Assembly (NCBI GenBank): GCA_934636715.1 | Contig: CAKUBE010000008.1 | Location: forward strand, 1 to 64,000 | Origin: an uncultured Arachnia sp. | GTDB taxonomy: Bacteria > Actinomycetota > Actinomycetes > Propionibacteriales > Propionibacteriaceae | DNA: 64,000 nucleotides | Direction of reading: 5' to 3' | In this document: positions 44,501 through 52,974 of the stretch, one piece after another | Position numbering within the stretch: the first letter of the stretch is position 1 | Layout of the letters: the number at the start of each line of letters is the position of its first letter | Notes under the pieces: generated by a model | The model's input: the letters and a program-made list of their open reading frames with translations, nothing else | Told to the model about the DNA's origin: nothing | Database searches by the model: none | Translations under genes and position numbers: made by a program

Positions 44501-45455
44501 CCTCCTCGATGGGCAGCCGCTGCACCTTGGTGCGCGCCGAGTAGCGGGAGATGCGGGCGGTGCCCGTGTCGATCACGTACCGGATCCGCGGCACCGTGAT
44601 GGACGTCTCCGCGACGTTGGTGGCCAGCACGATCCGCCGCCGCGGGCCGGGCGCGAACACGCGCTGCTGATCCGCCGACGACAGGCGCGCGAACAACGGC
44701 AGCACCTCGAGACCCGCACCCAGCGCCTCGACCGCCTCCGCGGCGTCGCGGATCTCGCGCTCCCCGCTCAGGAAGACGAGGATGTCACCTCCGCCGGGTT
44801 CCGTGACGATCTCCTCCACCGCGGCGGCGATGCCGTCGATCTCGTCCTGGCCGTCCTCCAACGGGCGGTACCTGGTCTCCACCGGGAAGGTGCGGCCGGA
44901 CACCTCGACGACGGGTGCGCCGTCGAAGTGCTCCGAGAAACGGGCCGTGTCGATGGTCGCCGAGGTCACGATCACGCGCAGCTCGGGGCGCTGGGGAAGC
45001 AGCTGCTTGAGGTAGCCGAGCAGGAAGTCGATGTTGAGGCTGCGTTCGTGCGCCTCGTCGATGATGATCGTGTCGTACTTCGACAACATCCGGTCGTGGG
45101 TCAGCTCCGAGAGCAGGATGCCGTCGGTCATCACCTTGACCCGCGTGGCGGCGGTGACGCGCCGCGTGAACCGCACCTGATAGCCGACGAACTCCCCGAG
45201 CTCGACGCCGCACTCGACGGCGATCCGCTGCGCCACCGTGCGGGCGGCGATCCGGCGCGGCTGCGTGTGCGCGATCCGCTGCCGCCCCGCGAGCAGGCAG
45301 ATCTTCGGCAGCTGCGTGGTCTTGCCGGATCCGGTCTCGCCCGCCACCACGACAACCTGGTTGTCGCGGATCAGCGCGGCGATGTGCTCGGCCTCCCCCG
45401 CGATGGGGAGGCCGGGCTCGACGACGACGGTGGGAGTTGGCCCCTCCCGGGTCAT
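41547..45455 (-). CDS. hrpA: ATP-dependent RNA helicase HrpA
   Basis: This 1302-aa DEAH-box helicase has Walker A GETGSGKT (39-46), the DEAH motif in IIDEAHERS (133-136), and motif VI in SQASANQRAGRCGRL. The ratchet/OB-fold regions and a long DUF3418 C-terminal domain follow, as in E. coli HrpA, which acts on mRNA or stalled ribosomes. A low-complexity insert of about 60-70 residues (about 485-550, NPAEPGRRSEATQPVSKG and KQTQPARHTAHTG) interrupts the segment between HRRFWG and GDFEVLLNLWTYLR and is derived from dispersed repeat sequence. The ATG at 45455 overlaps the upstream USP stop by 4 bp. Confidence 0.93.
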   Translation of the reverse strand: MTREGPTPTVVVEPGLPIAGEAEHIAALIRDNQVVVVAGETGSGKTTQLPKICLLAGRQRIAHTQPRRIAARTVAQRIAVECGVELGEFVGYQVRFTRRVTAATRVKVMTDGILLSELTHDRMLSKYDTIIIDEAHERSLNIDFLLGYLKQLLPQRPELRVIVTSATIDTARFSEHFDGAPVVEVSGRTFPVETRYRPLEDGQDEIDGIAAAVEEIVTEPGGGDILVFLSGEREIRDAAEAVEALGAGLEVLPLFARLSSADQQRVFAPGPRRRIVLATNVAETSITVPRIRYVIDTGTARISRYSARTKVQRLPIEEVSQASANQRAGRCGRLGPGIAVRLYSEEGFAARPEFSDPEILRTNLATVILLMAQAGLGDVESFPFVEAPNVSHINDGVRVLSELGAIHPRKRHDQLRLTRTGRMLARMPVDPRLGRMLIEGSRRNCLATVMVLVAGLTVPDIRERPAEFQAQADQLHRRFWGITLLDFDAGAALRAATRLNPAEPGRRSEATQPVSKGLAAEKQTQPARHTAHTGTRKEQEAKPSLEGGDFEVLLNLWTYLRAKRRELSGNAFRRMCRAEYLNFVRFREWEDLVSQLREACKELDLDTSGRGAMPDVLTSILSGLLSNVGLALEPPTQRPGQGAQARRKPLTEYQGARGARFAIQPGSSQAKATPPLVMAFELVETSRLWARTVAPVHEDWVEQVAGHVLTRTVSEPTWSSRSATVVANERISLFGVPIVAARRTNYAADHAIEAREIFLRTALVEGEWESRNKVVTANRAVLREAEKLTDRMRRPDLLLSDDALYAWYDARVPAEVVSGATFDKWLRGLPHEQWPLLTPDDAVVDPSQLRASDYPDAWRIGPHQLPIAYEFNPGAGSDGVTVTVRLELLSQLDGAPFTWQVPGLRRELATELIRSLPKAVRTSFVPAPDFAAKALRWLEERGVDGEGSFPAALGRALTALTGTVVSPEDWHPETLDPHLRPTFVVVDAGREVGRGDDLAALQQRLAPKVAAKLTRSAGDRAATGQRSWTFGDIPRETRLGRGAVGYPALADEGTTVGLIVLDTRAKADRSHAAGIRRLLTCTNPEPTRWVVSHLGREAKLALADSAYPTVPDLLADAWLKAGEQLAAAVGPLSDVRSQAAYERVALAVRQECPGRTLEVVNTAAQALTNVTRARLLISSDPTAPASRDVASQLDNLFFNRFISATPEPWFGHLPRYAAAAVVRLEAAAPQPARDAKLHAEVDEMEDLYADLTDAQPPGPLRPEVEEIAFLIEEFRVSLFAQQLRTSIPVSAKRIRQAIRAAG
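43953..44005. repeat. Diverged dispersed repeat inside hrpA
   Basis: The plus strand reads GGATTGAGCCGGGT, then CCGCGCGAAGCGCCG, then CGCGTCGAAATCAAGG, parallel to the units at 16149 and 23645. A second related tract (43903-43950) adjoins it. Both lie in the hrpA insert. Confidence 0.6.
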
Positions 45456-46327
45456 CCGCGCGTGATGTACAGCGGGCAGAGCGCGTGCGCCATGAGGCCG
45501 CGCATCAGACCGCCGAGGGCGAAGCCGGGGATCGACGACTCGCCCACGCCCAGCACCAGCAGGTCGTAGCCCGCGCTGCGGCTGACCAACTCGTTGATGG
45601 GGCTGCCGACGTTCACCTGCACCTCGTACTCGACATCCGGGTGGCGCGCCGCGACGGCGGCCGCGATCGCCTCGATCCCGCCCTGCGCGAAGCGCGCCTG
45701 CTCGTCCAGCTGCGCCGGCGTGAGCTTGCGGGCGAAGATCCCGACGGGCGGCTGGATGGCGTGGACCACCTCGAGCCGCGAGCCGAGCCGCTCGGCCTGC
45801 TGGAAGCCCGCCTCGAGTGTGCCCTCGGAGCCCGGGTCGGTCTGGAGGCCGACGCCGACGACGCCGCGCGAGCCGACCGGGTCCGGGTGCGCCGCGGCCG
45901 AGATGACCACGACGGGGCAGGACGCGTTGGCGACGACCGCGACCGACGTCGAGCCGACGAACATGCGCTCCAAGCCGGACGCGGCGCGGCGGCCGACGAC
46001 CACCAGGTCGGCGACCTCGCTCAGCCGCGCCATGACGCCGCCGGGAGAACCCATGACCACCTCGGACTTGATCCGCTCCTCGGGGAGACCGAGCTCGACC
46101 GCGAGAGCCTTCGCCTGTTCGTTGGCGGTGACGCCGGCGGCCTGCAGCACCTCGGGGTCGTAGACGACGCCCCAGGCGCCGGCCATCAACGTGTCGTCGA
46201 CGGCGTTGACGAGCATCAGCTCGCCTTCCACGGCCTTCGCGGCGTTGGCCCCGAAACGGACGGCGCGCAGGCCGTCGTCGCTTCCGTCAACGCCCACCAC
46301 GATCAGGGGGACTCGGCGTTCAGTCAT
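45452..46327 (-). CDS. Universal stress protein, tandem UspA domains
   Basis: The product is 291 aa with two UspA domains. The first begins IVVGVDGSDDGLRAVRFG and ends with the ATP-binding VVVGRRAASGLERMFVGSTS. The second ends DLLVLGVGES. The first domain keeps the G-2x-G-9x-G(S/T)-type nucleotide motif; the second is degenerate. Such proteins sense stress through ATP binding. The start is the ATG at 46327, with GAGGAG 8 bp upstream and an 8-bp overlap with the PPOX gene. Its stop overlaps the hrpA start, so PPOX, USP and hrpA form one operon. Confidence 0.88.
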   Translation of the reverse strand: MTERRVPLIVVGVDGSDDGLRAVRFGANAAKAVEGELMLVNAVDDTLMAGAWGVVYDPEVLQAAGVTANEQAKALAVELGLPEERIKSEVVMGSPGGVMARLSEVADLVVVGRRAASGLERMFVGSTSVAVVANASCPVVVISAAAHPDPVGSRGVVGVGLQTDPGSEGTLEAGFQQAERLGSRLEVVHAIQPPVGIFARKLTPAQLDEQARFAQGGIEAIAAAVAARHPDVEYEVQVNVGSPINELVSRSAGYDLLVLGVGESSIPGFALGGLMRGLMAHALCPLYITRG

Positions 46328-46733
46328 TGCGGGGCTCCTCACTCTTGGTTCCCGAAACTACCCGACCGGCAAGGGTCGAGACCTCGATCGCGACGCCGAC
46401 CGTGCGGTCGCCGTCGACCCAGCTGATGCTCTTCACGGACGCATCGGCGGGCGTCGACGTGCCGCGGGCGAGGACCGTCCACCCGATCGCGGTCTCCTTG
46501 TCGATCTCGTCGACCTGGAAGGACACCTCGGTGGGCTCGGTCAGCGCCGAGAGCATGGTGCCCGGGGCGGTGTGAAAGACGATGACCCCGCCGCTGGTGC
46601 GGAAGTTCACCGGGACGATGCTGATGCCGTCGGGTCCCAGCCAGGCGATCCTGCCGACCTCCGCATCCGCGAGCAACGCCCAACACTCGTCGGCGTCCAA
46701 TCGCGAGAAGTAGGTCACGGGTTCCCTTGTCAT
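46320..46733 (-). CDS. Pyridoxamine 5'-phosphate oxidase-like FMN-binding protein
   Basis: This 137-aa split-barrel protein has the PPOX-like pattern LADAEVGRIAWLGPDG, then IVPVNF, then IVFHTAPGTML, and a C-terminal helix-strand part. Proteins of this size bind FMN or F420 and are often annotated as PPOX class flavoproteins; the substrate is unknown. It ends overlapping the USP start by 8 bp. It is first in the operon. Upstream is a 168-bp MITE-like element that may contain its promoter. Confidence 0.8.
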   Translation of the reverse strand: MTREPVTYFSRLDADECWALLADAEVGRIAWLGPDGISIVPVNFRTSGGVIVFHTAPGTMLSALTEPTEVSFQVDEIDKETAIGWTVLARGTSTPADASVKSISWVDGDRTVGVAIEVSTLAGRVVSGTKSEEPRND

Positions 46734-46742
46734 GGGCCAAGC

Positions 46743-46910
46743 CTAGTGGTGCGTCCCGGAAATGGTGCACCATTTCGCGACGTTGGATGCGGCGCCTCGC
46801 TTCGTTCTCCTCAGTCGCGGGACTGCCAGGTAGCGCTCCTTCGTCGGCCTTGCGATGCATCCACCCCACTCGCCGCCAAACAGCACCCCACTTCCGGGAC
46901 ACACCACTAG
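46743..46910. mobile_element. MITE-like element with about 26-bp inverted ends
   Basis: The left end (46743-46768) begins CTAGTGGTGCGTCCCGGAAA. The right end (46883-46910) read in reverse begins CTAGTGGTGTGTCCCGGAAG. The match covers about 22 of 26 bases. The interior has a perfect 16-bp palindrome AAATGGTGCACCATTT at 46760-46775 and no transposase gene. The element sits between the PPOX start and the YbjN-like gene. CTAG at both ends could be part of a target duplication. Confidence 0.6.
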
Positions 46911-46959
46911 CGCGCGAAGGGTCCCCGGCGTCCGGATTCGGGCCGGGCGCGTTCCCGCC

Positions 46960-47853
46960 TTACGGAGTCGCGAAGGTGGTGCGTCCGCCGAGCTTCGTGG
47001 CCAGCTCCTCGTCGATGCCGTCGGCGATCTGGCTGAGCGCGCGCAGCGCCTGGCGGAGGTGCGCGGGCACGAAGGGCTTGGCGGGCACGGAGAGCTGCGC
47101 GAAGACGCGGTCGCGGTGCAGCGCGAACCGGCCGTAGCGCGACTCGACGTTGAGGTCGTTGAGCACCTCGCAGGCGCGCGAACGGTTGACCACGTCGTGC
47201 ACCAGCGGGGAGAAGAGCACGAGTTCCCGGCAGTCCGGCGTGCTGCGCAGGAAGACGACGGCGGAGCCGACGCGGATCGCCACGTCGCCCTGCTCGTTGC
47301 GCAGCGGCGGGTGCCCGAACAGCCGGCGGAGTTCGGCGTCGACGAGCCCGTCGAGCTCGGCCTGGCCGCCTGCTTTGACGGCCTGCTCCTCGCGCTTCAG
47401 CTTGCGCGGCTCGAGCGGCGTCCACTCGGCCTGGCCCTGGAGGATCTCGGCCAGCTGGTCGGGCTCCAGGAAGATGGGGTGCGGCACGGAGAAGACGGCA
47501 TCGAGGGTGTCGCTGGCGAGCGCGGCGAGGCGCGCGGAGTCGGCCTGGTCGGCCTCGGCATGGAACCCGGGCTCGCCGTCGGACGGCGGGAGCCAGCCCA
47601 GGCGCGTCAGCTCGACGGACTCGGTCGGCGTCGGCGCCCCCTTGTCGGACCCGCTGACGAGCGCGGTGACGACTCCGGGCTCCCGGACCGTGAACCGGAT
47701 CCCGGGGCGGGGACCCGTGGAGACCGACGTCACCGAGATCGTGAGGTCCGCCGTCGAGTCCATCACCGAGAGCACCTCGTCCAGCCGGTCGGCGAACTCG
47801 CCCCATGCTGCGCGCTGTGTCTCGTCGAAGTCGAAGTCCGTGTAGTCGGCCAT
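46960..47853 (-). CDS. YbjN/T3SS-chaperone-like (TY-Chap) domain protein
   Basis: This 297-aa soluble protein consists of alternating alpha/beta modules resembling the YbjN and type III chaperone fold (FDETQRAAWGEFADRLDEVL; the C-terminal half reads VVFLRSTPDCRELVLFSPLV, then CEVLNDLNVESRYGRFALHR). In Actinobacteria these are predicted peptide-binding chaperones of conflict systems and surface proteins; no substrate is known. The start is the ATG at 47853 with GGAGGTG 4 bp upstream. It stands alone, divergent from the AlbA_2 gene. Confidence 0.7.
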   Translation of the reverse strand: MADYTDFDFDETQRAAWGEFADRLDEVLSVMDSTADLTISVTSVSTGPRPGIRFTVREPGVVTALVSGSDKGAPTPTESVELTRLGWLPPSDGEPGFHAEADQADSARLAALASDTLDAVFSVPHPIFLEPDQLAEILQGQAEWTPLEPRKLKREEQAVKAGGQAELDGLVDAELRRLFGHPPLRNEQGDVAIRVGSAVVFLRSTPDCRELVLFSPLVHDVVNRSRACEVLNDLNVESRYGRFALHRDRVFAQLSVPAKPFVPAHLRQALRALSQIADGIDEELATKLGGRTTFATP

Positions 47854-47908
47854 TGGCACCTCCGCGCCCCAACCTACACACTGTGATCGGCTGCCCGCGG
47901 GCGCCGCC

Positions 47909-47935
47909 AGTGGTTTGTCCCGGGAAACGCGCCAC
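47909..47935. repeat. Short palindromic relative of the MITE ends
   Basis: AGTGG ... TGTCCCGGGAAA ... CCACT reuses the CTAGTGG and TGTCCCGG blocks of the MITE-like ends, now as one 27-bp palindrome. It sits 36 bp before the AlbA_2 gene start. Confidence 0.5.
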
Positions 47936-47971
47936 TAGACTTCGAGGCCCATCGCCACCCTTGGAGCTTCG

Positions 47972-48841
47972 TTGACCCCCTCGCTCGGACTTCCCCTCTG
48001 GGTCCTGTCGTTGTCCCTCATCACCGTGCTGGTCGTGTCCTTCGTGTTCGGCTGGATCGCGCGCCAGGTGCTGCGCGGCCGGGCCCAGCTGTCGACGACG
48101 GCGTCGGTGGTGATGTCGATCCTCGGCTCCGCCGTCGGGTTCGCGCTCGCGTGGCTCATCCAGCCGACCGTCGCGCCCACCAGCCCGCTCGCGATCACCC
48201 TCGCGCTGGGCGCGTCCATGCTCGCCGTGGCGGCATACGCGGGGATCGCCGCCCACTTCCAGCATCCGCAGCGGGCCACCACTGCGGAACTCGTCCGCGC
48301 CGGCGAGTCGGATCAGGTGGAGTTCAAGTCCACCGCGCGGGTGAACCTCCACACGGGCGCCAAGGACGACAAGATAGAGCAGGTGGTGGCCAAGACTCTG
48401 GCGGCCTTCCTGAACGCCGACGGCGGCACCCTCATCATCGGCGTCGACGACGCGGGCACGCCGCTGGGCCTCGACCGCGACCTCGCGACGATGAAGGCCC
48501 CGGACCACGACCGTTTCCAGCTGTGGCTCCGCGACCTGCTCACCACGACGCTCGGGCCCAACGGCGCCGCGCTGGTCACCGTCGAGTTCGAGAGGTTGCC
48601 CGACGGCGAAGGGGTCGCGCACGACGTCTGCCGCGTGACGGCAGCCGCCTCCCCACGACCGGTGTTCCTGCGCCCGAACAAGAACGCCGCACCCGAGCTG
48701 TGGGTGCGCACGGGGAACTCGTCGCGGCAGCTCGCCGTCGACGCCGCGAGCGAGTACGTGATGCACCGCTGGCCGCTGGGCATGGGCGCCGGGATCGCCG
48801 CGCAGTTCCGGGCCGCGATGCGGTTCTCACAGGGCCGCTGA
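47972..48841 (+). CDS. Membrane-anchored AlbA_2 (Schlafen-like) domain protein
   Basis: The product is 289 aa from a TTG start. Three hydrophobic segments fill about residues 8-95 (WVLSLSLITVLVVSFVFGW; SAVGFALAWLIQ; LALGASMLAVAAYAG). An AlbA_2/Schlafen fold follows: LVRAGESDQVEFKST, then FLNADGGTLIIGVDD, typical of the putative DNA-binding/ATPase domain. The rest includes VFLRPNKNAAPELWVRTGNS. Function is unknown; membrane attachment is unusual for a nucleic-acid-binding domain. I see no better start. A DedA-like gene follows 65 bp later. Confidence 0.75.
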   Translation: MTPSLGLPLWVLSLSLITVLVVSFVFGWIARQVLRGRAQLSTTASVVMSILGSAVGFALAWLIQPTVAPTSPLAITLALGASMLAVAAYAGIAAHFQHPQRATTAELVRAGESDQVEFKSTARVNLHTGAKDDKIEQVVAKTLAAFLNADGGTLIIGVDDAGTPLGLDRDLATMKAPDHDRFQLWLRDLLTTTLGPNGAALVTVEFERLPDGEGVAHDVCRVTAAASPRPVFLRPNKNAAPELWVRTGNSSRQLAVDAASEYVMHRWPLGMGAGIAAQFRAAMRFSQGR

Positions 48842-48906
48842 TCGCGACACCGCGTCGCCGGTGAGCTCTGGCTAGACTGGCCGTTCCCTGCCTGACGAGG
48901 AGCGCC

Positions 48907-49383
48907 GTGTTCAATCCGATGACCTGGGATGCCCCCTACCTCGTCGTCGTCGGCGCGCTCTTCGTCATCGTGATGCTGCGCGCCAACGGCACGTACTGGC
49001 TCGGCCGAGGGCTGGCGGCCGGCGCCCAGCGCACGCGGTTCGCGCGCATGCTGGAGTCCCGGCACTACGCGACCGCCACCAGGTGGCTCGGCCGGTGGGG
49101 CGCCCCGGCCGTCGCGGTGTCGTTCCTGACGATCGGCATCCAGACCATGGTCAACCTCGCCGCCGGCGTGGTCCGGATGCCGATGCGGCGCTACCTGCCG
49201 GCGGTCACCGTCGGCTGCATCATGTGGGCATTCATCTACGGCACGGTGGGCTTCATGGGATGGGTCGGCCTGCAGGAACTCTGGGCGCGCTCCCCCGTTG
49301 CCGTCGTCGCCATCTGCCTGCTCGCCGCCGGCACGATCACCTGGAGCGTGCTCGCCCGCGACAAGGCCGCGCCGGCAGCCTGA
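48907..49383 (+). CDS. DedA/VTT-domain membrane protein, short form
   Basis: This 158-aa SNARE-associated (VTT/DedA) protein has four to five membrane segments. Visible are YWLGRGLAAGAQRTRF (cytosolic loop after helix 1) and RWGAPAVAVSFLTIGIQTMV, a diverged form of the family core. DedA proteins flip or transport phospholipid carriers or other anionic lipids. At 158 aa it is shorter than the usual 190-220. The GTG start at 48907 has GAGGAG 6 bp upstream. It ends 1 bp from ilvD, which is convergent. Confidence 0.75.
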   Translation: MFNPMTWDAPYLVVVGALFVIVMLRANGTYWLGRGLAAGAQRTRFARMLESRHYATATRWLGRWGAPAVAVSFLTIGIQTMVNLAAGVVRMPMRRYLPAVTVGCIMWAFIYGTVGFMGWVGLQELWARSPVAVVAICLLAAGTITWSVLARDKAAPAA

Positions 49384-49384
49384 C

Positions 49385-51226
49385 TCAGGGCAGCTTGCGC
49401 GCGGCGCCCTTGTCGGCGGACTGCGCCAGCATCCCGAAGATCTTCAGCGCCGTCGACACCTCGCGTTCGCGGTCCTTCGCGTGCCAGCCCTCGACATCGC
49501 GCAGCGCCCGGCGCGCGGCGAGGGTCTCGTCGTCGACGTCGAGGTGGATCTTCCGCTCGGGGATGGAGAGGACGATGCGGTCGCCGTCCTCGACGAGGCC
49601 GATGGTGCCGCCCGAGGCCGCCTCCGGCGACACGTGCCCGATGGAGAGCCCGGACGAGCCGCCGGAGAAGCGGCCGTCGGTGATCAGCGCGCACTTCGGG
49701 CCGAGGCCCAGGCCCTTCAGGTACGACGTCGGGTACAGCATCTCCTGCATGCCGGGGCCGCCCTTGGGGCCTTCGTAGCGGACGACGACGACGTCGCCGG
49801 GCTGGACGCGCTTGCCGAGGATGGCCTCGACGGCCTCCTCCTGCGACTCGGTGACCACCGCCGTGCCGGTGAAGACCCACTGCTCCTCCGGCACGCCCGC
49901 GGTCTTGACGATGGCGCCGTCGGGCGAGAGGTTGCCCTTCAGGACGGCGAGGCCGCCGTCGACGGTGTACGGATGGTCGGTGGAGCGGATGCAGCCGCCC
50001 TCGGAGTCCGTGTCGAGCGTCTCCCAGCGGTTGGTCGTCGAGAACGCCTCCGTGGTCCGCACGCCACCCGGCGCCGCGTGGAACAGCTCGACGGCCGCCG
50101 CGCTGGCCGAGCCGCCGCGGATGTCCCACTCGTCGAGCCAGGCCTGGAGACTCGGCGCGTGCACGGAGTGGACCGAATCGTCGAGCTTGCCGCCGCGATG
50201 CAGCTCGCCGAGGATCGCGGGGATGCCGCCGGCGCGGTGCACGTCCTCCATGTAGTAGTTCTTGGAGTTGGGCGCGACCTTCGCCAGGCACGGCGTGTGC
50301 CGCGAGATCTCGTCGATGTCGTCGAGGGTGAAGTCGACCTTCGCCTCCTGCGCGGCGGCCAGCAGGTGGAGCACCGTGTTGGTGGAGCCGCCCATGGCGA
50401 CGTCGAGGCGCATGGCGTTCTCGAACGCCGACTTGGTGGCGATCGACAGCGGCAGGACCGAGTCGTCGTCCTCGTCGTACCAGCGCTTGCAGAGCTCGAC
50501 GACGAGGCGGCCCGCCTCCTCGAAGAGGCCCTTGCGCGCGGCGGCGGTGGCGAGCGTCGACCCGTTGCCCGGGAGCGCGAGGCCGATGGCCTCGAGCAGG
50601 CAGTTCATCGAATTGGCCGTGAACATGCCGGAGCAGGAGCCGCAGGTGGGGCAGGCGCTCTCCTCGATGCGCTGCAGCTCGTCGTCGGAGACCGAGTCGT
50701 CGACGGCGGAGACCATGGCGTCGACCAGGTCGAGCGAGGTGACGGCCGTGCCGCCCTCCTTGATGATCGCCTTGCCCGCCTCCATCGGGCCACCGGAGAC
50801 GAACACCGCGGGGATGTTCAGGCGCAGCGCGGCCAGGAACATGCCGGGGGTGATCTTGTCGCAGTTGGAGATGCACACCAGGGCGTCGGCGCAGTGCGCG
50901 TTGGCCATGTACTCGACCGAGTCGGCGATCAGCTCGCGGCTGGGCAGCGAGTAGAGCATGCCGCCGTGCCCCATGGCGATGCCGTCATCGACGGCGATGG
51001 TGTTGAACTCACGGCCGACCCCGCCGGCCTCGGCGATGGACTCGGAGACGAGCTTGCCCATGTCGCGCAGGTGCACGTGGCCGGGCACGAACTGGGTGAA
51101 CGAGTTGGCGACGGCGACGATCGGCTTGCCCCAGTCGGAGTCTGTGATCCCCGTGGCGCGCCAGAGCGCGCGGGCGCCCGCCATGTTGCGGCCGTGGGTT
51201 GTGGTTCGGGACCTGAGCGCCGGCAT
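49385..51226 (-). CDS. ilvD: Dihydroxy-acid dehydratase IlvD
   Basis: This 613-aa iron-sulfur dehydratase of the valine/isoleucine pathway converts 2,3-dihydroxy-3-methylbutanoate (and pentanoate) to the 2-oxo acids. Signatures are [40 protein letters not shown] (cluster cysteines), and [20 protein letters not shown] near the C-terminus. The start at 51226 has GGAGGT upstream. It is the usual long form. A NUDIX gene lies 98 bp upstream on the same strand. Confidence 0.95.
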   Translation of the reverse strand: MPALRSRTTTHGRNMAGARALWRATGITDSDWGKPIVAVANSFTQFVPGHVHLRDMGKLVSESIAEAGGVGREFNTIAVDDGIAMGHGGMLYSLPSRELIADSVEYMANAHCADALVCISNCDKITPGMFLAALRLNIPAVFVSGGPMEAGKAIIKEGGTAVTSLDLVDAMVSAVDDSVSDDELQRIEESACPTCGSCSGMFTANSMNCLLEAIGLALPGNGSTLATAAARKGLFEEAGRLVVELCKRWYDEDDDSVLPLSIATKSAFENAMRLDVAMGGSTNTVLHLLAAAQEAKVDFTLDDIDEISRHTPCLAKVAPNSKNYYMEDVHRAGGIPAILGELHRGGKLDDSVHSVHAPSLQAWLDEWDIRGGSASAAAVELFHAAPGGVRTTEAFSTTNRWETLDTDSEGGCIRSTDHPYTVDGGLAVLKGNLSPDGAIVKTAGVPEEQWVFTGTAVVTESQEEAVEAILGKRVQPGDVVVVRYEGPKGGPGMQEMLYPTSYLKGLGLGPKCALITDGRFSGGSSGLSIGHVSPEAASGGTIGLVEDGDRIVLSIPERKIHLDVDDETLAARRALRDVEGWHAKDREREVSTALKIFGMLAQSADKGAARKLP

Positions 51227-51324
51227 CTGACTACCTCCGAGGACGTGACGTTTTCCAGCGTCAACACTACCCCCGCGCTGCCGCCGCGGCTGCCTGCGGA
51301 GGTGCCTCTGGACGGGAACGGCCT

Positions 51325-51963
51325 TCAGTCGACGTGGGCGGGGCCCGGGCTCAGCCAGTGGTCGCGCAGCAGGCGGATCTGTTCCGGGAGCACGCGACCT
51401 TCGGACAGTTCCGGGAGATCGTCGAGATCGAACCAGCCGACCTCGCTCGTCTCGGTGCTCGCGTAGCCCGGGTCGAGCGCTCCCGCCGACTCGCAGACGA
51501 AGAACAGCTTGTAGATGTGGAAGTCGTGGGGCGGGTGGTGCGCCCACTTGTCGCGGTCGATGACGGCGGCCAGATGCGTCGCCCGCACCGTGAGCCCGGC
51601 TTCCTCGCGCACCTCGCGCTCGATCGCCTCGCGGGGACTCTCCAGGACGTCGCACCAGCCACCAGGCAGCGTCCACCTCCCGCCGTCGGCGACCTCGCGG
51701 ACGAGGAGCACCCGGCCGTCGGCATCGAAGACGCCGCCGCGCACGTCGAGCTTCGGGGTGGTGTAGCCCGCGACGGAGGCGACCTCGCGGTCGTAGGGCG
51801 GCAGGTCCGACGCCGCGACCTCGGTCATCAGCTCCCGGGCCAGCGCGCCGATCCTGTGGAACCGGTCGATGTCGAACGGGTCGCGGCAGTAGGCGAGGGC
51901 GGACTCAGAGATGGCGGTCAGCTCTCTCGCGACGCGCAGCAGCCGCTCGCTCGGCTCGTCCAC
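51325..51963 (-). CDS. NUDIX hydrolase with N-terminal NUDIX_N domain
   Basis: The product is 212 aa. The Nudix box spans about 102-124 with the pattern [20 protein letters not shown] (G102, E108, R116, E117, E120, E121). The first about 65 residues ([20 protein letters not shown], then [12 protein letters not shown]) are the helical NUDIX_N domain of the ADP-ribose or nucleoside-diphosphate pyrophosphatase type. The substrate is not determinable. The GTG at 51963 has GGAGTGAGG upstream, 5 bp after the stop of the sulfurtransferase gene, so they form one transcript. Confidence 0.88.
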   Translation of the reverse strand: MDEPSERLLRVARELTAISESALAYCRDPFDIDRFHRIGALARELMTEVAASDLPPYDREVASVAGYTTPKLDVRGGVFDADGRVLLVREVADGGRWTLPGGWCDVLESPREAIEREVREEAGLTVRATHLAAVIDRDKWAHHPPHDFHIYKLFFVCESAGALDPGYASTETSEVGWFDLDDLPELSEGRVLPEQIRLLRDHWLSPGPAHVD

Positions 51964-51968
51964 CGACC

Positions 51969-52769
51969 TCACTCCTCGCCGATGGCCGCCGGGCGGTCGG
52001 TGTTGCTGTACTGCGACCAGGACCCGGAGTAGAGGCGTCCCCGCCCGAGGCCCGCGTACTCCAGCGCGATCAGGTTGTGGCACGCGGTGATCCCCGAGCC
52101 GCAGTAGGAGATGACGGCGGCCGCGTCGTCGATGCCCGCGAACCGCTCGCGGAGTCGGGCCGGCGCGAGGAAGCGGCCGTCAGGCGCGAGGTTTCCGCTG
52201 AGCGGGAGGCTCCGCGCGCCGGGGATGTGGCCGGCGCGCGGGTCGATGGGCTCGGTCTCGCCGCGGTAGCGCTCCCCCGCGCGGGCATCGATGACGAGCT
52301 CGCCCGTCGCCGCCTCGTCGATGGTGGCGAGGGCGTCGGCCGGCCAGGGCCGTGGGGTGAACGCCGCCGCGGCGGGCTCGGGAACCTCCATGGTGAGTTC
52401 CCCGTCCCATGCCCCGAGGCCACCGTCGAGCAGGGCCGCGTCCTCCCCGAGCATCCGCAGCAGCCAGACGAGCCTGCCCGCCATGGCGCCGCCCGCGTCG
52501 TCGTAGGCGACGACGACCGTCCCGTCGCCGATCCCGAGGGCGGACAGCCCCGCGGCGAGCCGCTCCGGTGCCGGCAGCGGGTGACGCCCGGCCTCCGGCG
52601 ACGGCGGGCCCGCAAGGACGGCGTGCATGTCGACGCGCACCGCGCCGGGCAGGTGCCCCGCGGCGTAGGCATCGGCCGCCGAGCGACCGTCGAGGTAGTA
52701 GCGGGCGTCGGCGAGGACGGCTTCGGGGTGCCGCGCCAGCCAGGCGCGGTCGACGACGGGAGGAATCAC
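51969..52769 (-). CDS. Sulfurtransferase with two rhodanese domains
   Basis: This 266-aa tandem rhodanese (thiosulfate or 3-mercaptopyruvate sulfurtransferase) ends with the active loop SYCGSGITACHN, nucleophile C223. The first domain (DARYYLDGRSAADAYAAGHL) lacks the cysteine, as is usual. The loop CGSGIT matches the 3-mercaptopyruvate type (CGSGVT) rather than thiosulfate. It acts in the cytosol. Starting at ATG 52769, it precedes the NUDIX gene by 5 bp. Confidence 0.9.
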   Translation of the reverse strand: MIPPVVDRAWLARHPEAVLADARYYLDGRSAADAYAAGHLPGAVRVDMHAVLAGPPSPEAGRHPLPAPERLAAGLSALGIGDGTVVVAYDDAGGAMAGRLVWLLRMLGEDAALLDGGLGAWDGELTMEVPEPAAAAFTPRPWPADALATIDEAATGELVIDARAGERYRGETEPIDPRAGHIPGARSLPLSGNLAPDGRFLAPARLRERFAGIDDAAAVISYCGSGITACHNLIALEYAGLGRGRLYSGSWSQYSNTDRPAAIGEE

Positions 52770-52823
52770 GGCTCTACCCTAGTCCCGCGTGTCGGAAGTA
52801 GCTCGCGGCCTATACCCGCGGCA

Positions 52824-52902
52824 TGGACTTACCCTCGTCAAGTCCAGACGGCTGCCCTGAACGGCTGCCTTCGTGCTGGGCGGAAGCGCTGTGGCGTGTC
52901 CC
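52824..52902 (+). repeat. 79-bp direct repeat, left copy of the island
   Basis: This begins TGGACTTACCCTCGTCAA and contains CTGAACGGCTGCCTTCGT and GCTGTGGCGTGTCCC. The right copy (54995-55073) matches at roughly 80-85% of positions, with a longer run at the 3' half. The two bracket a small island with two genes. Confidence 0.75.
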
Positions 52903-52974
52903 TTACCAAGCTCAGCAACGCGGAAGGCGACCCACCTGACCTATCTGGTCTGGCAGCCGCCTTCATCCCGAAGG

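Noticed and set aside
41484..45569. 1361-codon open frame on the plus strand
   Set aside because: It is antisense to hrpA, which carries the full DEAH motif set; composition is Arg/Glu/Gly-rich without recognisable motifs.
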